64,000 bases of DNA. Origin: Gastranaerophilus sp944325835. Lineage in GTDB: Bacteria > Cyanobacteriota > Vampirovibrionia > Gastranaerophilales > Gastranaerophilaceae. Below are positions 40,083 to 49,538 of the stretch, one piece after another (positions within the stretch are counted from its first letter, which is position 1; every line of letters begins with the position of its first letter). A program made the position numbers and the translations under genes. Location of the stretch: NCBI GenBank assembly GCA_963931575.1, contig OZ007029.1, positions 1,488,001 through 1,552,000 on the forward strand, read 5' to 3'. The notes under the pieces were generated by a model, which was given only the letters and a program-made list of their open reading frames with translations, was not told where the DNA came from and did not search any database.

Positions 40083-42038
40083 ATGAAACTTATTGTACTA
40101 GCCCTAATTATTTATCTATTTGGCGCGGTTACACAATATTTTTTCAAAGAAAATCAAAAGTGTAACTATCTGATTGCCTTAAATACAATTGCAACTATGT
40201 TAGCTGTTGGCGGAACGCTGGGCTGTTTCGTTAGCCAAAGCTATAATCAGGATTTAATGTTTGAGTTCGGAAACACTCTTGTCAATGTGGTTTTATCACT
40301 CGACGGTCTGTCCGCGTTTTTTGTTTTAATAATCGCGGTTGTTTCCTGGCTCGCTATGATTTACTCAAAAGGCTATCTTGCAAAATATGTTGAAGCCGGT
40401 AAAAGTGTTAATTCACATTACTTTTGTTTCAATATTTTTGTTATGGCTATGATTTTAGTCGTATTATCACAAAACATATTTGCCTTTCTCATCGCGTGGG
40501 AAATTATGAGTTTCAGCTCATTCTTGCTAATGCTGTTTGATGCAGATCAGGCAAGTGTCAGAAAAACCGCAATGCGCTATCTTGTTACAATGCACATTGG
40601 GGTTTTATTTTTAATCGCAGGTTTTGTGTTATTAAATATTAAAACCGGAAGCATCTGGTTCTTTGATTTTAACGGACAGGTTACACCGTTAATTTACTGT
40701 TTAATGTTTATCGGTTTCGGCATAAAAGCCGGTCTGGTTCCTGTTCATACCTGGCTGCCTAAGGCGCACCCCGTTGCACCGAGCCATATTTCAGCATTAA
40801 TGTCAGGCGTTATGATTAAGACCGGTATTTACGGGATTTTAAGAATGACGCAGCTTTTAAACCAGCCGTCTGCAGGACTTGGATATACAATCCTTGCGGT
40901 CGGACTTGCTACAGCACTTCTTGGAATACTTTACGCTACAGGACAGAGAGATTTCAAAAAAATGCTTGCATATTCCTCCGTTGAGAATATGGGAATTATT
41001 ACTCTTGCAATAGGTTTGGGCATTTTAGGTATTGCATACCACAATGTCGGGCTGAAAACGTTAGGGTTCTTAGGCTGCTTTATGCACATAATTAACCACG
41101 CGGTATTCAAACCGTTAATGTTCTTTGCAGCGGGCGCTGTTTACAATAAAACCCACACTAAAGATATGGAAAAACTCGGCGGGCTGGCAAAAGTTATGCC
41201 AAAAACCGCGTTTTGCTTCCTTATCGGTTCAATGGCGCTTTGTGCATTGCCGCCATTCAACGGATTTATCAGTGAATTTTTAATCTACTACGGATTTTTA
41301 AATTCCTTCAACACGCCGAATTACTTACTTATACCGGTAATGATTCTTGCAATGGCCGGTCTGGCGTTTGTCGGCGCAACAGCAATGGTTGCATTCACAA
41401 GTGCATACAGCACTATTTTCCTTGGAACCCCTAGAACTGAAAAGGCAGAACATGTTAAAAATGATGTTCCGCTTTCTATGACGGCTCCTATGATTTTACT
41501 TGTTGTAATTTTGACTTTAATCGGTCTGTTCCCGCAGTATTCAATACTTATCATCGGCGGGGCTACAACAGAACTCGTTCAGTTCATATACCCTGTTGAA
41601 ATTTTAACCGTGATATCGTTCTTCAACATTACATTACTTGTAACTGTCGGAATCTTATTACTGGTAAGACAGGCATTTCTTGCAGGGAAAACCGTTACGG
41701 TTAGAAATACGTGGAGCTGCGGTTATGATAAGGGAACTGCTAAAGTTCAATATACTTCAACATCCTTCACAAGACCTTTCTTAGGATTTTTAAATCCGTT
41801 CTATGTAAGGGTTATGGAGTTTAAACACATCAAGGAATTATTCCCTGAAAAAACATCATTCAAATCTAAAATATACGATATCTTTGAATACTATATCATT
41901 AACCCGCTGGTAAAATTTGACGAAAACTTACTTTCAAAATTCTACTGGATTCAGAGCGGTAACACTCAAAGATACTTATGGTACAGCATTCTGGCATTAA
42001 TCATTGCAATTTGCCTGGTATTAGGAGGAAAAATATAA
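40083..42038 (+). CDS. Hydrogenase-4/Ehr-type antiporter-like subunit (HyfB/NuoL-like)
   Basis: 651 residues, about 16 membrane helices. The Proton_antipo_M core lies about 120-410: PVHTWLPKAHPVAPSHISAL, KKMLAYSSVENMGI and LGCFMHIINHAVFKPLMFFAAGAVY, with the conserved Glu/Lys/His of Mrp-type channels. The long C-terminal extension after 530 (TWSCGYDKGT) is typical of HyfB. It is a proton- or sodium-translocating subunit of the six-gene complex and its first gene. Confidence 0.92.
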   Translation: MKLIVLALIIYLFGAVTQYFFKENQKCNYLIALNTIATMLAVGGTLGCFVSQSYNQDLMFEFGNTLVNVVLSLDGLSAFFVLIIAVVSWLAMIYSKGYLAKYVEAGKSVNSHYFCFNIFVMAMILVVLSQNIFAFLIAWEIMSFSSFLLMLFDADQASVRKTAMRYLVTMHIGVLFLIAGFVLLNIKTGSIWFFDFNGQVTPLIYCLMFIGFGIKAGLVPVHTWLPKAHPVAPSHISALMSGVMIKTGIYGILRMTQLLNQPSAGLGYTILAVGLATALLGILYATGQRDFKKMLAYSSVENMGIITLAIGLGILGIAYHNVGLKTLGFLGCFMHIINHAVFKPLMFFAAGAVYNKTHTKDMEKLGGLAKVMPKTAFCFLIGSMALCALPPFNGFISEFLIYYGFLNSFNTPNYLLIPVMILAMAGLAFVGATAMVAFTSAYSTIFLGTPRTEKAEHVKNDVPLSMTAPMILLVVILTLIGLFPQYSILIIGGATTELVQFIYPVEILTVISFFNITLLVTVGILLLVRQAFLAGKTVTVRNTWSCGYDKGTAKVQYTSTSFTRPFLGFLNPFYVRVMEFKHIKELFPEKTSFKSKIYDIFEYYIINPLVKFDENLLSKFYWIQSGNTQRYLWYSILALIIAICLVLGGKI

Positions 42039-42943
42039 TGACACTTTTAACAATGATTATTTTTCCAATATTAAAAATGATATTATTATTATCGCTCCCA
42101 TTTTTATTCATTGGAGTAATTAATAAAGTGAAAGCAAAATTTGCGGGAAAACAGGGCGCAAGCATTTTTCAGCCGTATTTTGACTTCAACAGACTTATGA
42201 ACAAAGGTGAAGTAATCAGTGAAACTTCAACCGCAATTTTCCGCGTGGCTCCGGTCATTAACCTTGGCTGCTTAATCGTTGCGGCAATGCTGGTTACGGT
42301 AATCCACTTTGAAGGTGATTTTATTCTGTTCTCTTATCTTCTGGCTCTTGGAAAATTTGTTTCCGTAGCTGCGGCAATGGATACAGGCTCAAGCTTTGAA
42401 GGTATGGGTGCTTCAAGAGAAGTCAGCTACACTTCTTTAATAGAACCGGCATTCTTCATAATAATTTCATCAATCTGCGCAATGAACGGGGTTTACTCGT
42501 TTGCATCACTTGCGCACCTTTTCTGGTCTAATAATGACATAATGATTTTAATAGCTCTTGCGACAGTATTTGCATTATTTCTGATAATCTTAATCGAAGG
42601 TTCAAGAGTTCCGATTGACGATCCTAAAACCCACCTTGAATTAACTATGATTCACGAAGTTATGGTTCTTGACAACTCGGGTGTGGATTTGGCTTTCATT
42701 CAATACGGAGCAGCGCTCAAAATGATGTTGTTCACAACAATCATCACGATGACAATTGCACCGCTAAGCTTTGTCGGCTCTGTGCTTGTGGCACTGGCAA
42801 TCGCAGTTCTTATCGGTATAATCGAATCTTTATGCGCAAGAATAAGATTAACACACATAATAGAATATACTTTTACATTAATTGTAGCAGCGTTAATTGT
42901 AATGGCACTTGTTCTATTAATTATGCACGGAGGACATTTGTAA
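42038..42943 (+). CDS. Hydrogenase-4/Ehr-type membrane subunit (HyfC/EchB/NuoH-like)
   Basis: 301 residues from ATG 42038, which overlaps the previous stop by one base behind TTAGGAGGAAAAATA. Eight helices. NuoH-like signatures: KQGASIFQPYFDFNRLMNKG (quinone/heel loop) and EGSRVPIDDPKTHLELTMIHE. It anchors the hydrophilic arm to the membrane in Ech, Hyf and complex I. Confidence 0.92.
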   Translation: MTLLTMIIFPILKMILLLSLPFLFIGVINKVKAKFAGKQGASIFQPYFDFNRLMNKGEVISETSTAIFRVAPVINLGCLIVAAMLVTVIHFEGDFILFSYLLALGKFVSVAAAMDTGSSFEGMGASREVSYTSLIEPAFFIIISSICAMNGVYSFASLAHLFWSNNDIMILIALATVFALFLIILIEGSRVPIDDPKTHLELTMIHEVMVLDNSGVDLAFIQYGAALKMMLFTTIITMTIAPLSFVGSVLVALAIAVLIGIIESLCARIRLTHIIEYTFTLIVAALIVMALVLLIMHGGHL

Positions 42944-42944
42944 T

Positions 42945-43655
42945 ATGATTAACTTCTTAATTGTAATATTCGGGATTTCAATGTTATATATGGCGACCTC
43001 AAGCCGTATTGCAGCGCAGACAAATATGTTGAGATTACAGGGGATTGTTCTTTGTATAATCACAATATTTGCTCATATCAATGAACTTGATACAACAAGT
43101 ATCTGGTCTGCAATTACGTCCCTGTTCACACACGTTGACGCACTTGTCGGCGCAGCGTTCCTGATTGTGGAAACTTTTGTTGTCAAAGCACTCATTATAC
43201 CTAACGTTCTGGATAAAGTTGCAGAAAAAAATAACATTAAAAGGGATAACAACCCGCAGTTTCCGAACTTTTATACACTGGTAATTTCAACAATAATCCT
43301 ATTTTCAGGATTTATGATTGCAAGCAGTCAGGTGGATATTTTACAAAACATTTCAAGCCTTTATTTCGGCGTATCTGTTTCAACGATTATCACAGCGTTT
43401 GTATTCATTGCAATCAAAAAGAAATTACTTACCCACGTAATCGGGTTTGCAATGCTTGAAAACGGTATTTTCCTTCTTTCTCTTTCAGTAGCAAAAGAAA
43501 TGCCGTTAATCGTAAACCTCGGGGTTTTACTGGACGTATTTGTCGCGGTATTCATTCTGGGCTTGCTGATTGGTGAAATCGGTAATATTTACGGCAACCC
43601 TGATGTTACACAACTTTGTAATTTAAAAGATAGCGAGATGGCGAAAGATGAATAA
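42945..43655 (+). CDS. HyfE-like membrane subunit
   Basis: 236 residues, about seven helices (NuoK-like core plus HyfE extension): AAQTNMLRLQGIVLC, VVKALIIPNVLDKVAEKNNI and LTHVIGFAMLENGIFLLSLS. It is part of the proton-pumping module. The ribosome binding site is GGAGGACATTTGTAAT; its end overlaps the next gene by eight bases. Confidence 0.88.
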   Translation: MINFLIVIFGISMLYMATSSRIAAQTNMLRLQGIVLCIITIFAHINELDTTSIWSAITSLFTHVDALVGAAFLIVETFVVKALIIPNVLDKVAEKNNIKRDNNPQFPNFYTLVISTIILFSGFMIASSQVDILQNISSLYFGVSVSTIITAFVFIAIKKKLLTHVIGFAMLENGIFLLSLSVAKEMPLIVNLGVLLDVFVAVFILGLLIGEIGNIYGNPDVTQLCNLKDSEMAKDE

Positions 43656-44904
43656 TTATTTTGTATTGGACAGTTTAAATTTATTATTTTTGATTGCACT
43701 GGTCGTTGTAACCGTCTGCGTAATGCTTTATCAGGGGTTCAACTACTGCAAAAACGCTAAGGAAAATTTAAAATATTATTCAATATTTTTCTTATTTTTC
43801 CTTTCAATGGTAGGTGCAATATTGAGTAATCACCTTGGTTTAACCTGGGTATTTATAGAAGCAACGACATTGACAAGCGCATATTTGATTATGCTTCATA
43901 AGTCAAAAAATTCACTTGAAGCAACGTGGAAATACGTATTCCTTTGCTCTATCGGGATTTCACTGGCGTTTGTCGGAATAATTCTGTTGCTTATAGGTTC
44001 CGGAAGCGTAAACTCATTATTCTACGATGATTTATACGCACACGCTTCAGCAATAAATCCGTTCTGGTTAAAATTATCATTCATATTTATTTTAATCGGA
44101 TTTGGTACAAAAGCTGGGTTTGCACCGGTTCACAGCTGGCTGCCTGATGCGCACGCAGAAGCACCTTCTCCGGTATCTGCAATGCTTTCTGCGACACTTT
44201 TAAACTCTGCGGTTCTGGTTATATTGAGATTAGTAAAACTTATGAGCCTTGCAGGTTTAGGCCACACCGTTCAGGTTTTAATGCTTGCAATGGGGCTGCT
44301 TTCAATATTTATTACAGCAGTTTACGTTTACAGAATTAAAAACTACAAAAGAATGCTTGCGTATTCCTCCGTTGAAAATATGGGAATTATTTCAGTCGGT
44401 ATCGCTCTTGGCAGCTTAGGTACAATCGGGGCACTAATTCATGTTCTTTGCCACTCGTTGATTAAAAGCTCCCTGTTCCTGACTTCCGGCAACATTCTTC
44501 ACCTGTACAACACTAAAGAAGTTGAAGAAGTTAAAGATATCGTCAGCAAAAACAAATGCACATCGTGGTTATGGCTTCTGGGGGCAATGTTAATCCTTGC
44601 TATCCCGCCATCCCCTTTGTTCTTATCGGAATTTTTGATTATCAAACAATTCCTGCTTAACGGACAGGTTATATTGTGCGCGATAATGGTTTTACTACTG
44701 ACTTTCATTATCTACGGTATTATGAACACCGTTTTGAAAATGGATTATTCAACAAATAACAACAGCAAAATTGAACCGGTAAAATTACCGATTAGCAACT
44801 ACATACCTCAAATTTTCCTGATAGTAACAGCAATTGTACTTGGTATTTACATGCCAAACGGGTTATTTGAATTAATTAAAAATGCAGGTGAAATGATATG
44901 GTAA
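43648..44904 (+). CDS. HyfF/NuoN-like antiporter subunit
   Basis: 418 residues, about 14 helices, a second Proton_antipo_M subunit: PVHSWLPDAHAEAPSPVSAM, KRMLAYSSVENMGIISVGIA and HVLCHSLIKSSLFLTSGNIL. HyfF is the second antiporter-like pump of Hyf/Ehr complexes. It overlaps both neighbours. Confidence 0.9.
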   Translation: MNNYFVLDSLNLLFLIALVVVTVCVMLYQGFNYCKNAKENLKYYSIFFLFFLSMVGAILSNHLGLTWVFIEATTLTSAYLIMLHKSKNSLEATWKYVFLCSIGISLAFVGIILLLIGSGSVNSLFYDDLYAHASAINPFWLKLSFIFILIGFGTKAGFAPVHSWLPDAHAEAPSPVSAMLSATLLNSAVLVILRLVKLMSLAGLGHTVQVLMLAMGLLSIFITAVYVYRIKNYKRMLAYSSVENMGIISVGIALGSLGTIGALIHVLCHSLIKSSLFLTSGNILHLYNTKEVEEVKDIVSKNKCTSWLWLLGAMLILAIPPSPLFLSEFLIIKQFLLNGQVILCAIMVLLLTFIIYGIMNTVLKMDYSTNNNSKIEPVKLPISNYIPQIFLIVTAIVLGIYMPNGLFELIKNAGEMIW

Positions 44905-46328
44905 TGACAAAAACACTTATATTTAAAAATAATGAAGTAATAAACAAATCAGAAATTCCTGTGTTGGAATTCACTGAATTTGAACGTCTGATAACTGATA
45001 CCCATTTTCGGGTTGCGAATCTCTTTATCAATCAGGAAGAATACAAAAACAATATGTACGCGGTAATTGCGGACGATATCAATGCGCAGCTGCATATTGC
45101 AAGTACAATTGTCGGAAATGAATACCCTTCACTGACACTTAAACGTCCGGCAGTACACATGTTTGAACGTGAAATTTACGAAAATTACGGAATTCGTCCG
45201 GTCGGACATCCATTTTTAAAACCGGTGAGAGTCAATGAGGGTTATGAATTTTTAAAATCCGACGACCTTCAATCTCACGAAGTTGCTGTCGGGCCTGTGC
45301 ACGCAGGGATAATTGAGCCGGGGCATTTCAGATTTTTATGTCAGGGCGAGCGCGTAATGCACCTTGAAATCCAACTCGGCTGGCAGCACCGCGGCGTTGA
45401 AAAAATGCTTAAAAATAACCCGAATATCTGGCTTGCCGAATCAATAAGCGGTGATACAACAATCGGCCATTCAAGCGTATTTGCCCGCGGACTTGAAGCT
45501 TTATCAGGAATGAAAGTCTGCCAGCGCTCAAAAACAATCCGCAAAATTGCGCTTGAAATGGAAAGAATGGCAATTCATATCGGGGATATCGGCGCAATCG
45601 CAGGCGATATTGCATACCTTATGGCAGCGAATGTTCTGGGCGTTACAAGAACTCTTGTCATCAACACAATGCTTGAAATCTCCGGAAGCCGTTTTGGCAA
45701 AGGCTTGATGAGAATAGGCGGCGTAAACTTTGATATAGATGATGAGTTGAAAACAAAAATAACTAACATGCTTGAAGAAGTTGATAACCGCGTAACTGAA
45801 ATGTGTGATGCAATGTTTTCAAACGCAACGGTTCTTTCAAGACTTGAAAATACCGGTCTGGTTTCAACAAAAAAAGCCGAAGAAATCGGTATGGTAGGCC
45901 CTGCTGCAAGAGCATCAGGTGTAGTGGTTGATTGCAGACTTTTCGGAGATTACAAAAATTTTGTTCCGGTCAGCGCCCACAACGGCGATGTCTGGGCAAG
46001 AGCATATCAGAGATTTCTGGAAATCAAACAGTCTAAAGCAATGATTTTAGATATGCTAAATGAACTTGACGGCAAACTTGAAACACCTGAAATCAAAACC
46101 GATTATGCTCCAAACAGTATGTGCCCGACTTTCACGGAAGGCTGGAGAGGCGAAATCTGCCACGTAATAATTACGGACAAAACAGGCGCAATCGAACAAT
46201 ATAAAATTAAAGATCCGTCATTCCACAACTGGTTCGGGCTTGCTCTGGCTGTCAGAAACAATCAGATTTCAGACTTCCCTGTCTGCAACAAAAGCTTTGA
46301 CCTTTCATACTGTGGATTTGACCTGTAA
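44898..46328 (+). CDS. Ehr-type large catalytic-arm subunit (HyfG/NuoCD-like) without NiFe ligands
   Basis: 476 residues. NuoC-like domain about 25-110, then a NuoD/hydrogenase-large-subunit fold. The place of the first NiFe motif (RxCGxC) reads ESISGDTTIGHSSVFARGLE, with no Cys. The C-terminus (SDFPVCNKSFDLSYCGFDL) lacks DPCxxC. So the subunit cannot bind a NiFe centre in the known way, as in energy-converting hydrogenase-related (Ehr) complexes and complex I. HFRFLCQGERVMHLEIQLGW and HRGVEKML are family regions. The true electron acceptor is unknown. Confidence 0.88.
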   Translation: MVMTKTLIFKNNEVINKSEIPVLEFTEFERLITDTHFRVANLFINQEEYKNNMYAVIADDINAQLHIASTIVGNEYPSLTLKRPAVHMFEREIYENYGIRPVGHPFLKPVRVNEGYEFLKSDDLQSHEVAVGPVHAGIIEPGHFRFLCQGERVMHLEIQLGWQHRGVEKMLKNNPNIWLAESISGDTTIGHSSVFARGLEALSGMKVCQRSKTIRKIALEMERMAIHIGDIGAIAGDIAYLMAANVLGVTRTLVINTMLEISGSRFGKGLMRIGGVNFDIDDELKTKITNMLEEVDNRVTEMCDAMFSNATVLSRLENTGLVSTKKAEEIGMVGPAARASGVVVDCRLFGDYKNFVPVSAHNGDVWARAYQRFLEIKQSKAMILDMLNELDGKLETPEIKTDYAPNSMCPTFTEGWRGEICHVIITDKTGAIEQYKIKDPSFHNWFGLALAVRNNQISDFPVCNKSFDLSYCGFDL

Positions 46329-46343
46329 TAAAAGGAAAATACT

Positions 46344-47075
46344 ATGTTAAAAACATTAAGAACTGTACACTTACAAAAAAATCAGATAATAAAAGACATA
46401 AGAGGACGCGAAATTAAACCGAAATTCCGCGGGATTCCGGTAATTGATGAGAAGAAATTAACAAATTTAAAAGAATGTCAAAAAGCTTGTCCGACCGGTG
46501 CAATTACCAACGACAAAAAGATTGACCTTGGTAAATGTATTTTTTGCGGCGAATGCGCACGGGTTTCAAACGGTGCAATAACTTTCACCCGCAATCACAA
46601 ATACAGTGCAACTAAACGCGAGGATTTAATCGTAAACGGTGAAATCAATCCGATTGCCGCAAAAGAAGAAATCGTAAAAGTCTTCGGCCAGTCACTCAAA
46701 TTACGTCAGGTTTCAGCCGGCGGCTGCAACTCCTGCGAAATGGAACTCAATGCCTGCTCCAACGCAAACTTTGATATCGGCAGATACGGTATTGATTTTG
46801 TAGCTTCCCCGCGCCATGCAGACGGCGTTGTCATAACCGGTCCCGTAACCAAAAACATGGCAAAAGCTCTGGAAGATACCTTCCTTTCAACACCTGAGCC
46901 GAGGATTGTAATCGCAGTAGGTGCCTGCGCAATTTCAGGCGGCGTATTCCAAGATTCTGACGAAATCGACAGAACTTTCTTTGAACGCCACCCCGTTGAT
47001 TTATATATTCCGGGCTGCCCTGCACACCCGCTCACAATTATTAACGGAATACTTGATTATTTAGGTTGTAAGTAA
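46344..47075 (+). CDS. Ehr-type small subunit: ferredoxin domain fused to NuoB-like domain
   Basis: 243 residues. N-terminal ferredoxin-like part: CQKACPTGAI and CIFCGECARVSNGA. The second motif lacks its fourth Cys, and the first has only two, so one [4Fe-4S] cluster is likely. The NuoB/HyfI part has the N2-type ligands: GGCNSCEMEL, GACAISGGVF, GCPAHPLTI. It links ferredoxin (or another donor) to the membrane pump. It is the last gene of the operon; spacing 15 bases. Confidence 0.9.
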   Translation: MLKTLRTVHLQKNQIIKDIRGREIKPKFRGIPVIDEKKLTNLKECQKACPTGAITNDKKIDLGKCIFCGECARVSNGAITFTRNHKYSATKREDLIVNGEINPIAAKEEIVKVFGQSLKLRQVSAGGCNSCEMELNACSNANFDIGRYGIDFVASPRHADGVVITGPVTKNMAKALEDTFLSTPEPRIVIAVGACAISGGVFQDSDEIDRTFFERHPVDLYIPGCPAHPLTIINGILDYLGCK

Positions 47076-47099
47076 TATAATTTTTGGTGCAATAATTTA

Positions 47100-47121
47100 C
47101 CCCGCGCGATTTTGCGCGGGG
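47100..47121 (+). terminator. Hairpin after the Ehr operon
   Basis: CCCCGCGC / GCGCGGGG with a six-base loop, 25 bases after the stop. No T-run follows, so termination may be partial and read into the porin gene. Confidence 0.6.
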
Positions 47122-47152
47122 AGCCGAATGAGTAGATAGGTTATAGATAGCC

Positions 47153-48346
47153 GTGAAAAAGATAATTGTTATATTTACACTAATTTTATTATCATTCGTA
47201 CCCTCTTATGCAATACAAGAAGATACAAGACCCGTAGAACTCAAAGACGTTATACTCCAATCAGAAGTAGAAAAAGTTCAGGAAACCCCTAAGGTTCAGG
47301 ATATAGAAATCCCGCACGAAAAAACATTTTCGGAAAAGGTTCACGATATCCTGACGGCCGAGGTGGAAAAAACAGATACTCCATATCACCTGCTTTCTGA
47401 TATTGCAACATTACATTTGAAAAAAGGCCCTGTTGAAAGCCTGCATTTGTGGGGTGCATATCAAGGGCAGCTCGGTATCCACTTGCAGCATAACGAAGGC
47501 GGTTATACAGACTGGACGGAAGGTTCGGTAAACGTTGGTATCGACGGCAAGTTCAGAAGCGGTAAAGAAGATTTCCGCTTAATGTTTAATCTTCAACCTC
47601 AGCACGGCAGAAACTTCTGGCAAAACCTGCCGGCAGATATATATATTGCAACTAACCGTATTCCGCACCACCGTATAATGTTCGGTAACTCGCGTCCGCC
47701 GGTCGGCGTTGAAGGCGGTCAAAGCCCTTATACATTGCCTTTCATCTACCGTTCCCAAATTTCAAGAACCTACGGTACTGTTCGTAAGTTCGGGGTACGT
47801 GTTCAGGGAAACTACGATTTAATTGAATACGATTTGGGCGGTTACAGCTCTGATACATATTTCAGAAAATTTTTCCCTGGCGTGGAATTTACCGGCTGGG
47901 TAAACTTAAAACCGCTGGGCAAAACTGACGGCAGATACGGGAAATTAAAACTCGGCGGCGGTATCAACGGCGGTCAATACGGAAGCGGCGAGTTTTTTGT
48001 TGCCGGCGCTTACGCGGATTACGAATACAAAAAATTCTTTATTAATTTTGAATGGGCACAGGCAGACGGTTCCAACGGTGTTGCCGGATACACCAACAAA
48101 CAAACAGGTGGTTTTTATTCAACCATAGGCTACAGAATTAGTCCTAAAATCGAGCTTTTAGCCAGATACGACCAGTTCGATCCTGACAGAAACATGGGCC
48201 ACAATATGATAAGAGAATACACTGCCGGCATTAACTATTACGTAAAAGGACAGGGATTAAAACTAATTTTCAACTATATATTCTGCCAAAATCAGGGCGC
48301 AAACGACTCACACCGCTTCATGATAGGTACACAGGTATTGTTATAG
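47153..48346 (+). CDS. Porin-like outer membrane beta-barrel protein
   Basis: 397 residues from a GTG start (MKKIIVIFTLILLSFVPSYA is a signal peptide cleaved near 21). A short charged, proline-rich stretch (about 25-80) precedes about 16 alternating aromatic/polar strands: LHLWGAYQGQLGIHLQ, FRLMFNLQPQHG, LKLGGGINGGQYG, and a final strand FMIGTQVLL. Strand spacing and the NSRPPVGVEGGQ loop resemble phosphate/polyphosphate porins (OprP/OprO) only loosely. Solute unknown. Confidence 0.75.
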   Translation: MKKIIVIFTLILLSFVPSYAIQEDTRPVELKDVILQSEVEKVQETPKVQDIEIPHEKTFSEKVHDILTAEVEKTDTPYHLLSDIATLHLKKGPVESLHLWGAYQGQLGIHLQHNEGGYTDWTEGSVNVGIDGKFRSGKEDFRLMFNLQPQHGRNFWQNLPADIYIATNRIPHHRIMFGNSRPPVGVEGGQSPYTLPFIYRSQISRTYGTVRKFGVRVQGNYDLIEYDLGGYSSDTYFRKFFPGVEFTGWVNLKPLGKTDGRYGKLKLGGGINGGQYGSGEFFVAGAYADYEYKKFFINFEWAQADGSNGVAGYTNKQTGGFYSTIGYRISPKIELLARYDQFDPDRNMGHNMIREYTAGINYYVKGQGLKLIFNYIFCQNQGANDSHRFMIGTQVLL

Positions 48347-48363
48347 GAGAATAATGGGAAATA

Positions 48364-48858
48364 ATGCTCAAATTCACAGAAGTAACACAGGAAAATATCC
48401 CGATGCTGGCACAGCTGGCACACGAAATCTGGTTTGAATACTGGAAAAGATTACTCTCACAGAAACAAATTGAATATATGGTCGACAAGTTTCAATCAGA
48501 AAACGCCATCCGCAGCCAGTATGCCGACGAACGCTATACATATTGGTTCATAAACCTTAACGGCGAAAATATCGGCTACTTCGGACTTTCCGAACGTCCG
48601 CAATACCTCTTCTTGTCAAAGCTTTATATAAAAAAGGGCTTCCGCTCTCAAGGTTTCGGACACAAAGCGTTTGATGAAATCAAAAAAATTGCTGCCGAAA
48701 AACGCTATAACGAAATTAGGCTAACTGTCAACAAGTACAATTCAAATACCATTGCGGCATACAAAAAGTGGGGGCTAGAAATCATTGACGCCGTTGTGAC
48801 CGATATAGGCAGCGGATTCGTTATGGATGATTATATTATGAGCTATAAATGTGTCTGA
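48364..48858 (+). CDS. GNAT-family N-acetyltransferase
   Basis: 164 residues. The acetyl-CoA loop is LYIKKGFRSQGFGHKAFDEI (consensus R/Q-x-x-G-x-G/A), followed by EIRLTVNKYNSNTIAAYKKW. N-terminal MLKFTEVTQENIPMLAQLAH. Substrate unknown. It starts 18 bases after the porin stop behind ATAGGAGAATAATG, so the two may be co-transcribed. Confidence 0.9.
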   Translation: MLKFTEVTQENIPMLAQLAHEIWFEYWKRLLSQKQIEYMVDKFQSENAIRSQYADERYTYWFINLNGENIGYFGLSERPQYLFLSKLYIKKGFRSQGFGHKAFDEIKKIAAEKRYNEIRLTVNKYNSNTIAAYKKWGLEIIDAVVTDIGSGFVMDDYIMSYKCV

Positions 48859-48932
48859 AATTTATCAACCACTTGACTGATAGTTACTATCAAGTATTAA
48901 AATATAAGAGTTCAAGAATTTAAAAAAGTGCA

Positions 48933-49538
48933 ATGTTAGAAAACTACATTATATATCTCAAATTTTTAGAAAAAAAACTTACGAAATTTTTTGACAAACA
49001 AAAACCATACATTCGTTGTCAAAAAGGGTGCGGACTTTGCTGCCAAAACGCCCAATTCCCTTATTCGAAGCTGGAAATTGATTATTTAATGACAGGTGCG
49101 TGGCAGCTGGATTTAGAAACTAAAAAACTGGTTGCGCAAAATATAAACAGGATTATTCAGGAAAAAAAGAATTTTAACGGTAGGCCTGATGAATTTAAAT
49201 ATGACTGCCCGTTTTTGATAAACAATGTCTGCTCTGTTTACAAGTATAGAGGCATTATTTGCCGGACTTTCGGGCTGATGTATATGGGAGAAGATAATAA
49301 AGCTAAAATTCCATTCTGCTGTTTCAAAGGTTACAATTATGCGAATGTTGTAAAAGACGGCAGCGGTGTTATTTCTTCCGAGAAAGTTAAGGCGCTCGGG
49401 GATGTTGAAGAACCTGTCGCATTTAATATCAGTTATAAATTTTTAACCTGCGAGGATTTTGAGCAGGGGTTTAAAATCAAATTTGGCGAGAAAAAACCGC
49501 TTATTGATTGGTTTATAGAAGATAACAAGCTATCCTGA
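48933..49538 (+). CDS. YkgJ-family cysteine-cluster protein
   Basis: 201 residues. CQKGCGLCCQNAQ at residues 30-42 is the CxxxCxxCC motif of zinc/iron-chelating YkgJ-like proteins; the second part is CPFLINNVCSVYKYRGIICR. Function unknown; such proteins may hold an Fe-S cluster. Its 3' end overlaps feoAB by nine bases (convergent). Confidence 0.85.
   Translation: MLENYIIYLKFLEKKLTKFFDKQKPYIRCQKGCGLCCQNAQFPYSKLEIDYLMTGAWQLDLETKKLVAQNINRIIQEKKNFNGRPDEFKYDCPFLINNVCSVYKYRGIICRTFGLMYMGEDNKAKIPFCCFKGYNYANVVKDGSGVISSEKVKALGDVEEPVAFNISYKFLTCEDFEQGFKIKFGEKKPLIDWFIEDNKLS

Noticed and set aside
44898..46328. NiFe hydrogenase large subunit
   Set aside because: Both CxxC nickel-ligand motifs are absent, so a hydrogenase call would be wrong; Ehr-type is preferred.
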